A stretch of DNA of 64,000 bases. It comes from Chrysemys picta bellii. Taxonomy: Eukaryota > Chordata > Testudines > Emydidae. The notes under the pieces are model-generated. The model saw only the letters and a program-made list of their open reading frames with translations, was not told the DNA's origin and did no database searches. Position numbers and translations under genes: made by a program. Location: contig NC_088795.1 in assembly GCF_011386835.1 (NCBI RefSeq), forward strand, positions 16,845,441-16,909,440, written 5' to 3'. Below, in pieces: positions 60,480 through 64,000 of the stretch (positions are counted from its first letter, which is position 1; the number at the start of each line of letters is the position of its first letter).

Positions 60480-60995
60480 ATCGTAGAAGTCAATAGTTCA
60501 GCAGGATTCCAAAAAGAATTGGACAGACCTATGGATATCAGGAACATCTAGAATTACATTAATTAGCAAGGAATTAAAAAAAGATATTGGAAGGGATATA
60601 ACCCTCTTCTGCTTTAGGGCTTGTCTACACTTACATTTTATAGAGCTCCCCTGAGCGCTTTACAGCGCTAGTGTAAACCTGGTGGAGGTGGATTACCAGG
60701 AGCACTGGGAGAGCTCCATGCTCACTGGGAGAGCAATCACACTCGCACTGCAAAGTACTGCTGTGGGAGCGTTCCCCCGGGAGCGCTTTGAAGTGTTCAG
60801 TGTATCCATGCCCTAAGGCAACCACTAACTGATGGAGGATAGAAAGGAACTTTCTCTATGAGTAAGTTATGTCATAATTGCTGATTGCAGGGTTTCTTGC
60901 ACCTGATGGCAGGGTTTCTGAAGTAGCTGGCACTGGCCGCTGTTGGAGACAGGATGCTAGATTAGATGGACCTGTAGTCTGACCCAGGTCCTTCT
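60480..60995 (+). mobile_element. CR1 LINE 3' end, split by a MITE
   Basis: The text 'GTTCAGCAGGATTCCAAAA', 'ATATTGGAAGGGATATAACC' (left) and 'CAACCACTAACTGATGGAGG', 'GGGTTTCTTGCACCTGATGG', 'GGATGCTAGATTAGATGGAC' (right) is CR1 3' UTR. The Harbinger-like MITE 60617-60813 lies between the two halves. Confidence 0.8.
60617..60813. mobile_element. Harbinger-like MITE, 197 bp, nested in CR1
   Basis: Ends GGGCTTGTCTACACTTAC and AGTGTATCCATGCCC. Flanks are TTA (60614-60616) and TAA (60814-60816). AGCGCTTTACAGCGCTAG near the left end and GGGAGCGCTTTGAAGTG near the right are inverted relatives. Same group as 43970-44600. Confidence 0.75.
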
Positions 60996-62700
60996 CCAAA
61001 ACTTTTATTTTTCATGCTGGATTTGTGAGGTCTACTAGGGTTGGCCCTCATGTAGCTTTTGGACAGAGTGGTCAGGAAGGCTCACAGACAAAACATCTTC
61101 CTTTAATCCCACTTGGCTTTTATTTCTAAACTATGAAGAACCATCCTGTAAGCAAGAACGAGTACTAATGTTTGTTCAAACCCCACCCAAGAAGGAATAT
61201 GGACAGGAAGCCGCTCATCTGACCCCTCACATCAGTGTCATTTGCCACAACTAGAAGGAATGTGAGTGATCAAGGGGACTGGTTCTAAGCCCACTAGAGT
61301 CAATAGGAAGACTCATGTTGCTATCAATGAGTTTTAAGTCAGTCTCTGAAAGAAGAGGAAAATAGACTGCCTCTGATAGTAAAGTGGACACTAATCCACG
61401 TTTAGATGTCTGAGCCATTGCAGTTACCAAACAAACAAACAAAAAAGATTCTTTTAAACAATTTTATTTAATCTGATTCCAGTAGATCTAGCCACATGGA
61501 CAATCTCAGGACTGTGCCCTGCAAATGTCACTTAGTGTACAACTATGTTGTAATGAAGTCTGTAACCATCTGTATTCCTTCACTGAATTCCTTACCTTCC
61601 AACAACAACAACAACCAGCAAACGCTGGGAAACATGCTGGATACCCATGTCAGAAACAGAGGTGTGACAAGGAGATATCAATGTGACTGAAGTAGTCAAT
61701 TTCTGTGGGAGGCTCTCTGCACTTATATTTAGTGCTGTTTGTCAGGGTACAGACTTCATGGAGAATGAGACCCAGTATCTGGATTATTGTTACTGTTGTC
61801 TGACATCAAAACTATCTACTAACATATTTGTACTGGGACTATGAAGGGTGTTAACCCTTTCCTTTCCCAACCATGGACAGTCCTTATATCCCCCATATGC
61901 TGTGTTACTAAATGACTCTTAGCAACTTTATCTCCTTTTCTGATACATCTGTTTGGTGCTTCACATGTGCAGCTTCACTTTCATCTCTAACATCTAAAGC
62001 CATTGTTTCCTATATTTCTGGTGCCAGTGTGGAAAGAAGCCATCCTTGAATTGGGCTTGCATTTGGACTGGCAGCAGATTGGCATTGGGCATTACTGTCA
62101 GGACTTTGGCATGTCATTTAGTAGAAAACCTTGGCTAGTGAATGCCATTCACACCTAGCAGATGTGCCACTAAGTATTATGCCAGATCTTTTACATAATA
62201 CAGCGCTGCTGGACACAATACTGCTTGGGAAAACCATGGCATCATTGTGTTGCCTTTAGTATAAAATTCCATCTAGCTCACATTTCTGCAGGAGAAACAA
62301 AAATGGTGCAGTGGAGGGTAATAAAGTGGTGTCTTCTCCTTCCCATGCCCATAGATCAAATCCGTGACTAAATCATTTTGGTGTCAATTTCACTCTTATG
62401 CCAACGGAGAAGCCTTTATTTTTTCTTTTACGCTCCAGTTCTAACGCCAGCTGGTTCTTCAAATGCTTTAGCACTACCACTGGCTCTGCTTAATGTATAG
62501 GTTCCCACGTTAATCAGGTCGGGCTCGGCTTTAAGTCTAAACAAAAGAAAATTAGCAAAATCATTGCGTGTGGAACTAGAGAAGAAATTTCCAAAATACA
62601 CTGGAAGCCAACTGTGCTGCTCTACATAACTCATCCCCCTTGGCAGCCTTTTCTGTTTGGTCTTTCCTCTTCTGCCCTCCATCGGAAACAGGGAACATTT
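60996..62700. other. Intergenic upstream of a second CpG island
   Basis: No recognised repeat or gene. Short AAC runs near 61433 and 61600. The ORF at 62428-62682 on the minus strand has no recognised similarity. Confidence 0.55.
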
Positions 62701-63460
62701 ATGCTGCCGGGGCTAAACGAGGGGAACATTGCATTGCCCCGAAGAGTCTAGTTTTGCTCCCAGACGCTTTGACTGTTGTGGACGGTGTGTGTTACTGTTG
62801 GGGGGAGGAAGGGGGGGTCGATGTAGGAATAACAGGGGCAGACAAGAGGCAACTGAAAAGCACCAGCATCCAACTTTTTGTGCCTCTCTGTTTCCCTCTG
62901 CAGAGCCTCGCTCTGTTTTGCTTTTCTCCTGCTCCTCGAGGGGGAGAAAACTGGCCCCACGCCGGGCAGTGTTTCGGGCCGAGGCTTGTCCCTCCAGCTC
63001 CCCCGGTTCCCCTCTTGCCATCCGCTCGCTGAGCTCCCCCAGCTCACACCGTGGAGGGGACCTGGGCGCGTCTCCTCCTCCCACCCAAGCCCCGGCTCTT
63101 TGTCCGCCGCTGCCTCTCGCCCCGGCTCCTGCCCGGCCCGTCCTCCCGTGCGGACGAGGCGGCTCCCGGATGGCGGCTCCACCCGCAGCTCCGGCCCCCG
63201 ATCACCCTGCCCGGCGCGCGAGGTAAGCGGGGACATCTGCGGGGGAGGGCGGCGGTGGCTGAAGTGCTCGCGGCGCTGCGGGCTGACGCCTCTGCCCGCT
63301 CCAGGGACCGGCAGGCGGCCACGGGATCCGCTTCCCTCCTCCCTTCAGAGCGTCCCGGGAGAGGCTGGGGTCCCTGGCTCCCCGGCTCCCCCTGCAGCAC
63401 CAGGGTGGCTCTCCTCCTCCTCCGCTCCCTCCTTCCTTTCCCTCTCTTTGCTTTATTACT
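62690..63460 (+). promoter_or_regulatory. CpG island with candidate first exon and strong splice donor
   Basis: GC- and CG-rich, most strongly 62930-63400. A donor matching consensus (GAG/GTAAGC) ends a candidate exon at 63222. An ATG with A-free but G-rich context at 63170 would give only 17 codons before the donor, so the exon may be wholly 5' UTR. In amniotes the gene lying 5' of ANTXR2 on the opposite strand is PRDM8. Transcription to the right from here would fit that gene's 5' UTR, but no PRDM8 coding sequence is in the window. A lncRNA or bidirectional promoter is possible. Confidence 0.5.
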
Positions 63461-63470
63461 CGCATTCCCC

Positions 63471-63545
63471 TTCCTTCCTTCCTTCCTTCCTTCCTTCCTT
63501 CCTTCCTTTAGCTCTCTTACACACACACCCACCCACACACACCCT
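63471..63545. repeat. TTCC microsatellite followed by CA-rich tract
   Basis: About ten perfect TTCC units (63471-63509) precede CTCTTACACACACACCC-type CA repeats (63519-63545). It lies just downstream of the candidate donor, i.e. within the presumed first intron. Confidence 0.9.
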
Positions 63546-64000
63546 CTTTCATTTTATTCCTCCAGCTTTCTTTAGACATTATCGAGGAGACAACACTCCT
63601 GCCTTGGCAGGGGGAAGGACCGGATGACCTAATAGGAGGAGCACCCTCCCCCCACCCCTCCTCTCTCCTCCTAACGGGGAGGGACTTGGGCTTCCAGCCA
63701 CAATGGGGCTGAGGATGAAGGCACGTGTGCCATGGACACCGCTCTCCTTCGCAACTGGACTCAGTCCGTTTCATCCGAACCTAAGTGAGGACGAGACCGG
63801 TACTGAGAACCAGAGGGGATGAGGTTACAGGGGATGCTTTCTATTAGGCCCGGCTTAGGTTTGTTGCTGTTATTGCTTTGGGTGTGGAGCCAAATTCCGA
63901 AAGGCAATGGAGATCCTATGCTGAAAATAGGCTTGCCAGCCCCTGGGCGAAAACCATGGGGGCAAGGGACTTGAGCATAACGGGTTTGTTATGGAGGGCA
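63546..64000. other. Presumed first-intron or intergenic sequence at the right edge
   Basis: GC content falls off from the island. No exon or repeat recognised. Confidence 0.5.

Noticed and set aside
62729..63627. ORFs of 162-249 codons on both strands in the second CpG island
   Set aside because: GC-rich sequence keeps several overlapping frames open on both strands. None shows known domains, and a strong donor at 63223 interrupts the plus-strand ones.
1..64000. CRISPR arrays, operons, prokaryotic promoters, intact tRNA or rRNA genes
   Set aside because: None seen. The only tRNA-like sequence is the head of the SINE at 21935, which lacks a complete cloverleaf, and the genome is eukaryotic.

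Overview
The window is vertebrate, almost certainly turtle (Testudines) nuclear DNA. Evidence: a spliced amniote gene on the minus strand with consensus splice sites; CR1 LINE 3' ends and CR1 reverse-transcriptase and endonuclease fragments; a tRNA-derived SINE with a CR1-like tail; many MIR/CORE-SINE-like fragments; several Harbinger-like elements starting with the 'GTCTACACTA' type of terminus; and solo LTRs. I recognise these repeat types as typical of turtle assemblies, but no database was searched.

The only confidently recognised host gene is the 5' half of ANTXR2 (capillary morphogenesis protein 2, a collagen/laminin-binding receptor with a von Willebrand A domain). It runs right to left on the minus strand from its start codon at 24015. 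Seven coding exons (23864-24015, 20459-20530, 17499-17570, 7750-7831, 6161-6268, 5987-6055, 4961-5041) join without frame error into 212 codons. They cover the signal peptide and almost all of the vWA domain. The metal-site residues are intact: D50, S52 and S54 across the exon 1/2 junction, T118 in exon 4, D148 in exon 5. Exon 8 and everything downstream lie beyond the left edge. A GC-rich promoter and CpG island surrounds exon 1, and about 1 kb of A/C-only simple repeat sits just inside intron 1.

Intron 3 (9.7 kb) holds a 2.55-kb DNA transposon (13669-16221). It has CACTG termini, a TAA duplication and one 565-codon frame broken only by three in-frame stops. Introns 3 and 4 each carry a 0.3-kb Harbinger-like MITE. 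Intron 1 holds a LINE tail, the tRNA-derived SINE and the A/C repeat.

The 24-62 kb segment is intergenic and repeat-dominated. It contains a palindromic insertion inside a CR1, a hAT element nested in a MITE, a Harbinger-type element with a nearly intact Myb/SANT-like ORF, two solo LTRs, CR1 fragments in opposite orientations, a Ty3/gypsy integrase scrap, GC-rich hAT-like and other repeats, and many copies of an old hairpin repeat built around CCATTGACTTCAATGG.

At 62.7-63.45 kb there is a second CpG island with a strong plus-strand splice donor at 63223, probably the first exon of a gene transcribed to the right. In other amniotes the neighbour 5' of ANTXR2 on the opposite strand is PRDM8, so that is the best guess, but nothing in the sequence proves it. 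I found no previously undescribed host system. The most unusual items are the mobile elements and the hairpin repeat family.
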